Below, piece after piece: positions 12,312-23,435 of a stretch of 64,000 nucleotides of DNA. Origin of the DNA: Acinonyx jubatus. Lineage: Eukaryota > Chordata > Mammalia > Carnivora > Felidae. The notes beneath the pieces are model-generated. The model had not been told where the DNA came from. It worked only from the letters and a program-made list of their open reading frames with translations, and ran no database searches. Each line of letters starts with the position of its first letter. Positions within the stretch are counted from its first letter, which is position 1. The translations under genes and the position numbers were made by a program. The stretch spans positions 186,308,786 through 186,372,785 of the forward strand of contig NC_069382.1 of NCBI RefSeq assembly GCF_027475565.1. The letters are read 5' to 3'.

Positions 12312-12955
12312 CAGAACAAGTCAGTCTTATAAATGCCAAATAACAAGAGTTGTTCGCTGAGTGTGATCAAGCAGTTGGGGGATGAGCATCCCTTCCATGA
12401 ACAGTTCTTTAATGAAGTCAAAGTGACTCAAGTAGGCAAAATCCTAAATTACTGTGATTGAATACAATAAAACTACTAGGAGGAATTAAATTAATATGGC
12501 ATATGTTCCCTCATTCAAAATAATCATTGAGCTTCCTCAATGTTGCAAGAACTATTCTAGACACAACAGATGCAGCAGTAAATAAAACAGAAAAAATCCT
12601 TATCCTTTGGATCTTACTTTCTAGTGATGACAGACAGACAACAAATAAATGTATATATAAAGAGGGTTGTCAGGGAAGACCTCACTGAGAAGGTTACACA
12701 TGAACAGAGATTAAAAGAAGGATCAGCCATGTGGCTATATAAATAACCGAGGGATATGAAAAAAGAAAATTGCAAACATTAAAACTTTGAGGAATAGCCA
12801 GGAGGTGAGCGTAGCTGAAGCCTAGTGGAAAAATGGGAAGTTAGCAGAAGAGGAGATCATGAGATGAGAGAAGTAACCAGAGTTTTCATTAAGTAGCTAT
12901 TTGAAGACCACCGTAAGAATATTTCCTTTTACAGTAAATGAAATGGACACTGCAA

Positions 12956-13481
12956 CAGATTAAGAATCATCTCCAAATCTTTGATGTGCCTTCCACGGAG
13001 GTAGGGAGTAGGTCCCTTCCTTTGAAACTGGTTGGGATTTATAACTGCTTTGACTAACAGAACACAACAAAAGTGGCTCTATGCCAGTTTCTGGGCTCAG
13101 GTCTTTACAGACTGGCAGCCTCTGCTTCCTGTTATTTGGAATACTAATTCTTGGAGGGCATCATACTCTGAGAAGCCCAACCCATGTGGAGAAACCATGA
13201 CAGGCGATCTAATTGACAGCTAGCTGAGCTCCCAGTCAACTGCCAGCATCTACTGCCAGCCAGGTGAATGAGTTACCTTGAACATCCAGCCCATCAAGCT
13301 TTCAGATGACTTCATCCCCAGTCACTATCTGTTAGCATTCAGCACTTGCATAAAAAACCCAATCAGAGCCACTCAGCTAAGACCAGTCAACACAGAGATT
13401 CAGGAGAGATAATAAAAAAAAATTGTTAAAAACCATGATACTTTAATTTGTTATGCAGTAATAGATAGCCATAACAGTATT
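12956..13481 (+). mobile_element. MLT1-type MaLR (ERVL) solo LTR, sense
   Basis: The order of landmarks matches MLT1 LTRs: 'tctttgatgtgccttccac..aggtagg', 'agctcccagtcaactgccagcatctactgccagccaggtgaatgag', 'tgaacatccagcccatcaagc', and an end of 'ttgttatgcagtaatagatagccataaca'. It interrupts the L2, so it inserted after it. No internal proviral region is attached. The subfamily cannot be told by eye. Confidence 0.8.
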
Positions 13482-13955
13482 TATTACAGGTTTATTATTG
13501 GAGTCATGATCTGACTTAAATTTTAAGAGGGTCACTCTTCTTGCTGTATTAAGAATATAGGGCAGATAAAAGTAAAACTAGATGAATTAGTTAGGAGGCT
13601 GGATAAATAATCCTGACATAAGAGTAAAGCATGTAGACCAGGGAAGTTAAATATGAAAGTGAAAAGAAGGAAACATATTCTGGATATGTTTCTAAGGTAG
13701 CGATAACACATTTTGTTAATGGATTAACTGTGCAGTGCAAGATAAATAGAGCAGTCAAGAATGATTCCAAAATTTTTGTTCAGAAAACTAAACAAGCAGA
13801 TTTGGCAGTGAGCAGAAGTGACAGAAATTAAGACTTTGGTTTGTGGGATGTTAAGTTTGAAATGCCGATTAGACACATATATAGACATATCAAGTGGGCA
13901 GTTCTGTGTATGAGTCTGGAGTTAGGTAAGATTGTCATTCCAGAGACAGACATTT

Positions 13956-14036
13956 GAGCATTCACTTCGGCAGTACGTACACTAAAACTGGAACGAAATA
14001 GAGAAGATTAGTATGTCCCCTTTTTAAGGATGACAG
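13956..14036 (+). pseudogene. U6 snRNA retropseudogene
   Basis: The stretch 'cacttcggcagtacgtacac', then 'taaaactggaacgaaataga' and 'gaagattagtatgtccc', then 'aaggatgaca' aligns with U6 snRNA from the 5' stem through the central domain. The catalytic ACAGAGA box reads ATAGAGA and the AGC triad reads AGT. The last roughly 25 bases after 'aaggatgaca' are missing or unrecognisable. No PSE or TATA promoter is apparent upstream, where the sequence is L2. Short similar flanks (acatttga / atatttga) suggest L1-mediated insertion. It is not expected to be functional. Confidence 0.9.
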
Positions 14037-15144
14037 AGACTGATATTTGATAGTCATCAGTGACTACCAAGAAAGAGTCCTAGAGATTATGCCCTGGGAC
14101 ACTCCTACTTTAAGCGACTGGAAGGAAGAGAATAAACCAGGAAAGAAGATTGAGGAAGAAAGGCCCATGAGATAGAAGTGACATGATGAGAGTCAGGGCA
14201 AAGGAAGAGAGTAAATAAAGATGAAGGATGGGGTGACAGTCAAGTGATGCTGGCAGGTCAAGTCAGAGGAGGACTAAATTGATCAGTGGACTTCACAACA
14301 TGAAAGTCATAGTGACCTCTACAAAGTAGCTCCAAGGAGTGGTAGAGGCAAAAACCTCTTTGGACTTGGTTCAAAGGAAAATGGAGAAGAGGAGTTAGAG
14401 ACGTAAGCATAGACAGTTCTTTCAAGGAGGTTTGCTGTTATAAGGCAAAGAGAAAGAGGGAGTACAGCTGGATGAGCAGGATGAAGAGAAGTAGAGAGAC
14501 TTTTGTATTGTTTTGTTTTTGTTTTCTAAGATGGGACAAGTAACAGTATCTCTGTATGCTGATAAGAATGATGCAATAGAGAGAGAAAAAAATGTTGCAG
14601 GATTGAGAGAGAAATGGCAGAGCAATGTCCTTGAGGGGAAATTTTTACCACCGGTGTTAGGAGAGATGGCAGAATATGTTGAACTGATGCCACTTTGTGA
14701 GGACATGTAATGGTGAGACTGTTGTTAATTTTCTAAGTGAAACAGCACACAAGGTCATCAGCAGAAAATAAGATTGGGAACCATTATGTGGGATGCTTGC
14801 GGAGAGAAAACAAAGTATGATATAGTTTTCTGGGAGAGAGGGGAAACCATTAGACCAGGAAAATGTGCTCTGATCACTGGGCAGTATTAGGGCCCACTTG
14901 ATGTTAGTGATCATGAATTTAAAATGAGACCAGCCAGCATAGCTTCTAGTCTCCAATCATATTTAGCTGTGTTGGCGAAGATGCAAGGTAAAATTTAACC
15001 AGGGCTAGCATTGTAAATTAAGTAGAATAAAGAAACAAAAAGTTGTGGGGGGGGGTGCGAGTTGAGACTGTGTGCAGGGGAATGATTGTAATGATTGTCC
15101 ATGAATCTGAAGCTGGAATTTTACTATTATTTTGACATAACATT

Positions 15145-15146
<2 letters not shown>

Positions 15147-15188
<42 letters not shown>
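15147..15188. repeat. (CA)n microsatellite
   Basis: An uninterrupted CA run of about 20 units, a likely polymorphic locus. A run of nine or more G residues lies about 100 bp upstream near 15047. Confidence 0.95.
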
Positions 15189-16540
15189 CTTTTCATTATG
15201 CTAATATAGAGCTGGAAATCTGAGTTCTACTAAGACTTCTCTTTGCTGGACCATCTAATTTCAACAAAAGTCTCTAATTAATTTAATCCACATTTACTGA
15301 ATACCTGGTCTGTGGATGATAAAAGATGATGGGCAGAGAGCTTCTGAGAACAATTCTGTTGCAAAAGCAAGAAAGGTTGATTTTTGACACTGGTTACAAA
15401 GACATTATCTTACTCTGGGAATTCTTTAGTACTCATTAGAGAGGCATTTTCATGACTAGGATTTAGCATCCACTTAGTATTCATAGTGGGCTGAGACCTT
15501 TATGGAAAATATAAACAAAATTCTCCCTGCTTTTACGGAGTGTTACAGGCTACCCTGAGCTTTTGTCAAGTACCTAATAAAGACAAGATGAACTTGTTCT
15601 AAATTGCTGTTGTAACAACATGAGAACTGGGATTTTGTTACTGTAAAGTTTAAGAAGTACTTTGCAAATAAATTCAAATCTAGCCAACAAGTTCACTTCT
15701 TCAATTAACTTGCTCCAATAAAGTTTACTTCATCATGAAGCATATGCTTTCCTGGAATCCCCATAATGCTAATGACTCCCCCATTCATCATTCCTAATTC
15801 CTTATCAGAGGCCTATTGCATTTTCTTCTTATAAATCTTTATTCTGATCAAAGAGTCAATTAAAGAGAGATTAATCTTTTTTCCAGGTAGGAAATTTTCT
15901 CATTCTTCAACTCAAATTGTAATTACACTTTTACTTTCAAATCTAGTAGTAGAGGCTAGAAAAAAAATTACATAACCTACATAATACCATTACCAACACC
16001 GCCATTTTGTACTGCCATTTGCTTTTACCTTTGTAACACTGCCTTAAATAACTCATATACTCTCCTTCTTTCTCCTTATATAATTTGAATCTCAGTGGGA
16101 GTTTTCTGAAAAGACTTATATTCCTTGAATAAATAGTGGCCGAGTGTTCTTGCTAAACTTGTAAATGTCTCTTTTCTTCTCTGAATTTGACTCTCTACTT
16201 TATATTGTATTCTTGAACTATTTTACTTGCAATCTTTCCTAAATTGCATTGTGACAGTTCAGACTTGAGTATTCTTTTGAAGACCTATTTTCTCCTGAAT
16301 AGATATAAATATAACTTGAAAGCAATGTTAAAGCCTGCTTCCTCCTACAAGCTTTGAAACAAAAATCTGAAAGTGTGTCGTACAACATCTGCCTGATGGG
16401 CTTCTTCTTCTGGGTATGCTAACGCAGATTGTGCAAACTTGTGCTCCAGTATTAAATGACAGAGCCCAAGTTCTATTGTCAAGCACCTTCTCTCTGTTGA
16501 TTCTCAAAACAGGTTCCACTAAAGTGTTTTCATTTGGGTC
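15189..16540. other. repeat-poor unique DNA, candidate conserved non-coding region
   Basis: No transposon or gene is recognised. The part 15560-15880 is rich in homeodomain-like TAAT/ATTA cores (aattaacttgc, gtcaattaaag, gagattaatc) and lacks simple repeats, as often seen in conserved non-coding elements. Conservation itself cannot be judged from one sequence. Confidence 0.4.
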
Positions 16541-16544
16541 TGAA

Positions 16545-16725
16545 AGGAACCTTGGAAGAAACCTTAGAGATTTTGAGTTCAACGCCCTAATTTTTCATAT
16601 GAGCTAGGAATTTTGAGACTTGCCCAAGCTTATAGCTTATAAAGTTCATTCGGGGACCAACAAGCCCTAATCCATTTCTTGATTTTCACTTCAATGTTCT
16701 TTCTGGTACACCACACCAGAATGAA
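16545..16725 (-). mobile_element. MIR-like ancient SINE remnant, antisense
   Basis: 'ccttggaagaaaccttagag', 'cctaatttttcatatgagc', 'gagacttgcccaagcttata' and 'tctggtacaccacacc' follow the antisense MIR-type order (..cccattttacagatgag.., ..acttgcccaaggtcaca..). Confidence 0.6.
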
Positions 16726-18100
16726 TAAATAACCACACCACTCATGTCTGTGCATTTTATAACTCAAATTACACTGATGGAGTTTAAGATTGTACTGATA
16801 GCTGGGCTTTTGGATACTTCTAATTTATGTGACTGTGGCTTAATTTTAGGAACATCTATAATGAATGTCAGTTAGATGTTCCCTGATAATCAGAAATGTC
16901 TGGTATGCCAGTTGGCCAGGATTGGTGGCAGTGAAGGTGAAAGTTAGGAAACTATTATAGGAGCGATTAAGAAGCTTCCCACAAGTAATTTATTCTTAAG
17001 TGAGAGAAAGTCAAGAAATAGAAAAGTTCTAAAAATTGTGGGTCACAATTAGACAGGGGTTCTTAGAACTGTGGAATAACCAGCATTCAGACTGACCTCT
17101 GAGCCAATCTGTTTACAGAGGTTTATAATAGAGAATGTTGTTTCAACACTCTTAGCCATACCTTGGAGATGCAAGGTACAACCAGCAGTGTTGCATTCAC
17201 AGGGATGCAAAACTTGTGGTGTTAGGTATTGGCAGCTTTGGTAGGGGCAATGGTGCCTTTGCCATGGGCTGTCTTGTTGTTCATGACAATGACATCTCTC
17301 AAAGAAGAGAACTAGAATTGAAGAGAATGAAAGGTGTGAATCAACTCAGTAATTACAAGGACTCTAAGAGCATAAGAATTGCCCTCTGTAGGACACTCAG
17401 AACATAGAAGAAGCTCAGATTTTGTGACTGTGTAGAGCCTGGGTCAGGCACATTCTGGTATTATGAATTCACATTATGAATCCCCAATCTGGTATGTCCT
17501 AAAAGAATATGAATTCTCCATCATTATGATTTGGAACACTTAACCGGGGGTACCTATTGATTAATGATAGCTGGTAAATTTGAAATACTACTGAAGGGAA
17601 TCAGGCAAGTGTCAGCAGGTTACAGGACCTTACCTATCAGGAGAATGAAGAATGGGGGTAAAAGAGGCCATTACTTTGCAGACTTTTCATCTACGAAGCA
17701 GGACATTTGAAAAATGTGTGCCTGCTTCTGGTGCAGGTATTCTAATCCTGACATGAATGCTATAAAACTGAGATACCTCTTTTTTTTTTTAATACAATGA
17801 GTTTTCTAACAATGAGATTTTTCTTTCCTAACATATATCATGTTTATCTGAATCCTAAAGAACTTAGCTAGCTGAGAAAAGATTGGAAGTTCCTGATATT
17901 CAGAACAAGAAAATCGATATAAATTTGGCATGTAATGATAAGCACGTTAACATTTTTCTTGTTATGTTTATGTATTCATTCATTGATCAATTGATATATC
18001 AGTTTCTTTCATTTTTGATAAACACAGTTTAAACATTTAGTACCTGTACATGTGAAGAAATCTCCCTTCATATAAATAAATCTACTTCCTTAATATTTTA
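16726..18100. other. unique DNA, no gene seen
   Basis: A 63-codon open frame at 17216-17407 has no motif. A T run of about 11 bases lies near 17780. No repeat family is recognised. Confidence 0.5.
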
Positions 18101-18110
18101 AATTGCTACA

Positions 18111-18309
18111 GCCTTTTTTTTTGAAGTTTCTTTATCTATTTTGGGAGAGGGGGGAGACAGACAGAGAGAGAGGGAGAGAGAGAATCCCAAGCTGGCTCCA
18201 GGCTTTCAGCATGGATCCCAACACGGGGCTTGATCTCACGAACCATGAGATCAAACTGAGCTGAAATCAAGAGTCAGACACTTAACCGACTGAGCCACCC
18301 AGGTGCCCC
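18111..18309 (-). mobile_element. SINEC, antisense
   Basis: Poly-T end at 18114-18122, a GA-rich tract, 'aggctttcagcatggatcc', and the head ending 'gagccacccaggtgcccc'. Imperfect duplication: taaattgctac (18099) versus taagttgctac (18310). Confidence 0.93.
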
Positions 18310-18399
18310 TAAGTTGCTACATTTATATGTCTCAAAATAAAACTGGCTTGTTAAAACATTAAAACAGCCACACACAGTATGGTAATGATAATGATAATC

Positions 18400-18612
18400 A
18401 CAGCTGATGATTATTAAGTGTACAAGGCAATGTATCTACTATACTTCATATCATTTAATAATAAAAACAATATTATGGCATTATGAGTTAAAATATTTTC
18501 TTATTTCCATTTTACTGAAGTACAATTAAAGAAAAAACTTGCCCAAAGTTACACACATTCATTAAGCTTCAAATCCAGATTCAAAGTCTTACTCTAATTC
18601 AAACTATATGTA
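18400..18612 (-). mobile_element. MIR SINE remnant, antisense
   Basis: 'tcttatttccattttactgaag' followed by 'aaacttgcccaaagttacacac' and 'caaatccagattcaaagtc' is the antisense MIR core. Confidence 0.75.
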
Positions 18613-19552
18613 TAAAGATATGTTAGTACAAATAAGGAAACTCCAAGCTGATGAAAGGACACTACAAAGAGATTCAGAGGATTAGAAACCATTTCAGGAG
18701 GATAATGTCTTCAGGGAGAGTTTACAAGAAGGGAGAATTGTCCTTCCTAAGGATATTCCTTCAGACTTTTTGCAGAGAGGTAAATAGTTATTTTGAAAAT
18801 CTATAGAAGAATTTCATTAGTGTCCTCCTGTCGTTATGAGTATTAGATGAATGATTAGTGGCATGCACTATGTTGATAACCATTAATTGATAAGCTCTCA
18901 ACAATGCTTCATTCAACACCTAATTTACTAGTTAGTTGCACAAGTCACACTAAAAATACTCAAAATAGCTATTGAGCTGGAAACTAAGAATATTAGCCAA
19001 CACTCGTGTCTAGGAGGCATTCCTACTGGGGAACCACCAGTCTGTAGCTCAGAGTCAAAGCTTTGAAACAGAATAAGCCTTGACACTCATGAAAAAGGCA
19101 TTTACATCTCTGTGATAGTCCTGAACTGAGAGATCCTATTCCTAGGCCCACCTGAAAATTTTACTTTCACCCCCCACTCAATTATCAGGAAACTATTTTC
19201 CAAATCACAAAAGAATCGCTTATGATTTCATAAATTATTCTCTTTGCATCCAATTGGCAAGAGATTCATTAGTACACACCATCACTGACTGTCCTTGCAC
19301 TGGTTAAATTCCTCTTACATCCAGAAACAAAATTTGCAATTGTACTTGTCCTCAGGTTGAATGTGGGAGATGTGAATTGTATTAGCATCCAAGTGAAAGT
19401 GAAAAGAATCCATGTGCTGATTGAAGAGCAAATAATAAGCCTGGTGAGATCTGTTTGCTCAGAATGAATAATCAGAGGGGAAAAGAAAGGAAGAAGGAAG
19501 AATTTAAAAACTTCCCAGCCTAAAAGGAGGGGCACTTCATCCAAAAGATTAA
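18613..19552. other. unique DNA, no gene seen
   Basis: A 91-codon minus-strand open frame at 19544-19269 has no recognisable domain. No transposon is identified. Confidence 0.45.
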
Positions 19553-19563
19553 AAAATAGAAGT

Positions 19564-19789
19564 GATGGGGTATGTGGCTCAGTCTGTTAAGTGTCCAGCT
19601 CTTGATTTTGGCTCAGGTCATGATTTCATGGTTCATGAGACTGAGCCATGCCTTGTGCTCTGACCCTGACAGCCAACCTACTTGGGATCCTCTCTCTGTC
19701 TCTCTGTCTCTGTCTCTGTCTCTGTCTCTCCCTCTTCTTTCTCTCTCTCTCTCCCCATCTTTCAAAATAAATAAACATTTAAAAAAATA
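19564..19789 (+). mobile_element. SINEC, sense, older subtype
   Basis: Head 'gggtatgtggctcagtctgttaag', the B-box region around 'ggttcatgagactgagccat', a (TCTG/TC)n tract, and a tail of 'aaaataaataaacatttaaaa'. The flanks 'aaatagaagt' (about 19554) and 'aaatagaagt' (about 19789) form the target duplication. The middle differs from the felid-type copies. Confidence 0.93.
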
Positions 19790-19997
19790 AATAGAAGTTA
19801 TAACATGAGACAATTTTAATGATGAGCTGTCAAAGAGACTTTTTAAAATACATTAGGTGCTCCAAGCAAACAGGTTCAAGTGCAAGGATCATAGGAAGAC
19901 ACAACACTCTTCTAGTTTTTAGGGTTTTGTTTTCTTTTCCCTAAAATGGGAATTTTTTTCATTACTTTTCTATTGATTGATTAAGCTCACGTACACA

Positions 19998-20021
19998 TGA
20001 ATATTAATATATTAATATTCA
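19998..20021. repeat. perfect 24-bp palindrome
   Basis: tgaatattaata followed directly by its reverse complement. It is AT-rich and could be chance or cruciform-prone. Confidence 0.85.
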
Positions 20022-20421
20022 ATATTCATTATTAATATTTTATTAGTCTTACCGACGTTGCATTTTCTTAGTTCTTTCTTAGTTCTTTAAAGGCCGAATG
20101 TAGTCATGCTTCCAAACGAGAAGTAAGCCATCCTTGGCACCAGCGAAAGAGGGAAGAAGTGTCATTTCACAAAAACCTAAGTGACTATGCTGAGATGAGA
20201 TGTAATCCTATCTCACACAGTGGCAAGAGGCTTATTCCGCTATCCGGGAATTTGGCGGGGGGGGATATATGAGAACACTTATTTCATTAATTAGTAGTAC
20301 TGAAATTTTTACCTTGACATGGGGTCATGAAAATGTGCCGCAGCTGAGTTAATCTGTTATCAGATGCCTCTTCCCATTAGTTTGCTGAAACACCCTCTGT
20401 GGCAGATGGCAGAAGACTCAA

Positions 20422-20434
20422 AGGTCAAAGGTGG
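20422..20434 (+). promoter_or_regulatory. DR1-like nuclear receptor half-site pair
   Basis: AGGTCA-A-AGGTGG: two hexamers spaced by one base, close to the HNF4/RXR DR1 consensus, with one mismatch region in the second half. Motif matches of this kind are common by chance. It gains some interest from lying in repeat-poor DNA about 220 bp upstream of the exon-like segment. Confidence 0.3.
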
Positions 20435-20649
20435 GATATTAAATGCTGAGCTTCTGAACATCTGGAAAGCTTTTTTTAAAAAAAAAGGGAGAAGAAGAAA
20501 GAAAAGTAAATATATGTAGGTGTCATTTGCTGTCTTTCATATTAATATGATAAAGTATACTTCCTTGCAAGTCAGCCGAGGTGATTTTGATTTTGATAGA
20601 ATATATCACAAGAGAAGACATTTCTCCTTTCCCTGTTACACCTGCACAG

Positions 20650-20754
20650 ACGATTTATTTGCTGCACCCTCAGGCAATGAGCAGCCTGATGGTGATGGAA
20701 CTCATCAGCATGCCCACAAGCACCATCTGTGCAGGAGCTAGGCTAATGAGCAAA
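20650..20754 (+). other. candidate exon (105 bp) with good splice signals, gene unknown
   Basis: A pyrimidine-rich tract, 'tttctcctttccctgttaca' followed by 'cctgcacag', ends at 20649 as a strong 3' splice site. A 'caaa|gtaagt' 5' splice site begins at 20755. The enclosed 105 bp is a multiple of three and is open in the frame starting at 20650 (begins TIYLLHPQAMSS, ends GARLMSK). The other two frames contain stops. I do not recognise the peptide, which is Met-rich and of low predictive value. It could equally be a non-coding RNA exon, or chance. Confidence 0.3.
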
Positions 20755-21645
20755 GTAAGTAGGGGCTGGCGAGAGACTGGCAGCGAGGGGAGAGGGCAAG
20801 GTGGCTGGATTTAACTCCAAGCAATCCAGAGGTGGACTTTCATATAAAACACTAAGTCTCAACCATGGCGCTTTATTATTAGTCTTACAAGGGGAACTGT
20901 TGCAGTCTTTCAATGTTCACACCCTATTCTAGATCAATTGATTCCTAATTTCCAGTGATGGGGTCTAAACAGTGCATTTTTTTAAAGTTTCCACATGATT
21001 TTTATGGGCAGTCAATAAAGAGAACCACTGAAAGAGAAGGAAATACACTGAATTCACTCTGCTCTGTACATCCAGGTGTGAAATCAATGCACAGGACTTT
21101 GCTACTCAAGTGTATTCCAGGGACTACAACATCAGCCTCACCCAAGAGTCATTAGATCAAAGAACCTTATGCCCCACCCTAGGCTTACTGCAGTTTAAGA
21201 AGATTCTCAGATGATTCATATTCACATTAAAGCTTGAAAAACACTAAGGATGTTGGTTTTTAAATTGTGGAATTTGAAAAACTGTGAATCAGGACATTGC
21301 TTTTCAAATTGTGGACAATCTATGGGAGAGGACTTAAGGTAGAAAGTATTAATGTAATTTATTCTGTCAATAGAAATCTGTAGAATATTAAGTCATTAGA
21401 GTGGATTCCAGGAGCAAAATGGTGAGCCTTTATAGGTAGAGCCCCTATTCGCATATACTTGTATGGTGAGCAACAGTGATAAAGGCCAGAAAGAACACCT
21501 CTTCTCCACAACCCCAAACTCCTTCAACAGGTTACCAGTCTGCTTAGTCCCAAATCTGAACACACCTACATCAGGTCTTCGCGACCTGTGGTTACAGCCA
21601 AGTAATTATTTCTTCTGTGCTTGAGCCCCACCACACACACTATCA
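20755..21645. other. unique DNA with a possible MER5 remnant
   Basis: The segment around 21160-21245 (cttatgccccaccctaggct, agaagattctcagatgattc, 'agcttgaaaaacact') resembles a diverged MER5 hAT element. The rest is unrecognised. Confidence 0.4.
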
Positions 21646-22010
21646 TTTTCTCAATCTTGCTCTAATCTTTTCCCTTTCATTTCAGATCCTTTGAAATGCT
21701 TCTTCCTCTGTCCTGTCAACCACCATGTTCTTAGCCTCAGTAACTCCTTCTCATCACCCTTCTAGATAGATCAGTCTCCTTGGTTATAAGATCATTCCTA
21801 TTAAGATTACTTATCCTGAACTTCATTAAGCATCCTTTTGTTGATATAAACTCCACCTTCACCAGTAGATGCAAGCTCCATGAAAGAATGAGCTTATTTT
21901 TGCTCATGCTTTATCTTCAGCCATGAGTACAAAGCCGAGCACATTCTACATGGTCAACTAATAGTTATTGGAATAGTTAATACACATTTGGATGAATGAA
22001 TAAACCAAGA
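21646..22010 (+). mobile_element. L2 LINE 3' end, sense
   Basis: Protein-like pyrimidine-rich sequence followed by 'gatgcaagctccatgaaaga', 'atgagtacaaagccgagcac', 'atggtcaactaatagttatt' and 'ggatgaatgaataa' is the standard order at an L2 3' end. Confidence 0.7.
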
Positions 22011-23410
22011 CACCTTAGTAAATGAGGGCAATAGTATCAAATGTCCTTGGACAGTATCAAATAATGTGAGGACTGGAAAATATTGTATTTAGTGACATGG
22101 GTAAAACAAATATCAGGAATGCTACGTATTTGTGCTTCCTTTTGTAACTTCACAAGACTTACCAGCATACTGTGAGTACCAGGAAACACTGTGGTAAAGT
22201 TACACATTTAACCTCTTTAACATAATGATTTTGGTATTTATTTGGTCCCAGAACCATTTGCCAAAAATACTAATTACTAACATCCCAGGCAATTATTATT
22301 CTGATGAACAGTAGTTGAGAAGTCCTGCATTCCCATGAGAAGCCACAATCCTATTGCATGGGAGCATTTGATGTTGCCCCAGCATGTTGACTCTGACAAC
22401 TTTCACCTAGAAGTGTCCCTTCCTCTCACATTCCACAGGGCCTGAGGTCAACTGAGAAGGGAAATACCATCCCGTATAAACCCGAAGGACTAGAGTCAAC
22501 CAAATATTAGCAAGCTGTTGTAATGACCTCCAAATCTTTTGATCACTTGAGACACATTTACTCATCATTTAAGATGTCACTAAAATGTCATTCCTTACCC
22601 ATTCTCATCTCTGCTTCCATATGTGAGCTGCTGATATAAACTGTGCCCACCTCTGGAATAGCACTTTGCATACTGTGTTAAGTATTTCTTGCTTGGCCGC
22701 ACACTTCATAAAGGCAGAACCTTTTTATTTTCCCCTTGAGCTAGTCCAATGTTAGCATGGAGGCTCCTTTAAGAATTATTTCCTCAGTGGATGCATTAAT
22801 TAACTCTGTTTACCTCTCTGTCTTTGGGATCACTGCATTTTCAACACCAGGCACAGGCCTAACATTGAGAAAAGACTCTTTATATAAATGAGTGAAAATA
22901 TTTTACCAAACTGAGCCTGTTTCTTTGTCTCCAAAGAAGTATTTCTAATGATGAAAGGCGCCATCTATAAAAGTAACATGTACAGGACTTGATACATAAT
23001 AAGGCAAATAACAATATTTCTTTATCTTTGAAATAATAGAGGTGAATTTGGCCTGACAGAAGTACAAAACAATCAAATCGTTTCAGGTAACACAGGTACT
23101 TACTCCTTACTAATTTCACTAGTTATTAACCTCCAAAAGAGGACATAAGAACAGAGTTATCCCAAATAGTTTGATGTTTTTTATACTTAATTATGCTAAT
23201 TAATAAATACTACTTAGGGTATGCCTTTTCTACAATCCTTAGCTATATAACTGATAAATTATAAATGAAGAAAGATAGAAGCTAAGAAGGGAAAATTTTA
23301 AATGGGTTAAAGTCTTTAAGAAATAGATCTCTCGTACCTGAGAATGTTGAGAGGAGGCATGATGGATATCTAGTAGACCTTTTTCTTGCCCACCATCTAA
23401 TCTCCCTTGT
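22011..23410. other. unique DNA with a probable L2 fragment
   Basis: An L2-like sense segment (aaatgtcattccttacccattctcat.., then 'cataaaggcagaacc') lies at about 22540-22790. The remainder, including 22800-23400, shows no recognisable gene or repeat. Confidence 0.45.
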
Positions 23411-23435
23411 TCTTTTTTTTTTAATTTAATCTCTT

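Larger units (their letters stand above)
12526..14990 (-). mobile_element. long L2 (CR1-clade LINE), antisense, with reverse-transcriptase remnants
   Basis: From 12526 the reverse complement of the L2 3' end is visible ('aagaactattctagacacaac', 'atcttactttctagtgatgacagacagacaac', 'gtcagggaagacctcactgagaaggt'). From about 13480 to 14990 the sequence continues into the L2 coding region, read on the minus strand. 'gtcatgatctgacttaaatt' and 'aagaatgattccaaaatttttg' correspond to the region before and at the conserved 'KNLGVILDSS' stretch. 'gaaatgccgattagacacat', 'atgccctgggacactcc' (the '.GVPQGSVLGP' area), and 'gtcatgaatttaaaatgagacc' ('..SHFKFMI..') follow in the expected order. The frame is destroyed by substitutions and indels. 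The element is interrupted by an MLT1 LTR and a U6 pseudogene, both annotated separately. It is an unusually long survivor, since most L2 copies are short 3' pieces. Confidence 0.85.
19790..20649. other. repeat-poor unique DNA upstream of an exon-like segment
   Basis: No transposon is recognised. It contains a 24-bp perfect AT palindrome (19998-20021), a G run (20257-20264) and a DR1-like motif (20422-20434). Its sequence complexity is higher than in the flanks. Confidence 0.45.

Noticed and set aside
13956..14036. Functional U6 snRNA gene
   Set aside because: Changed ACAGAGA box and AGC triad, missing 3' end, no PSE/TATA, and embedded in L2 sequence.
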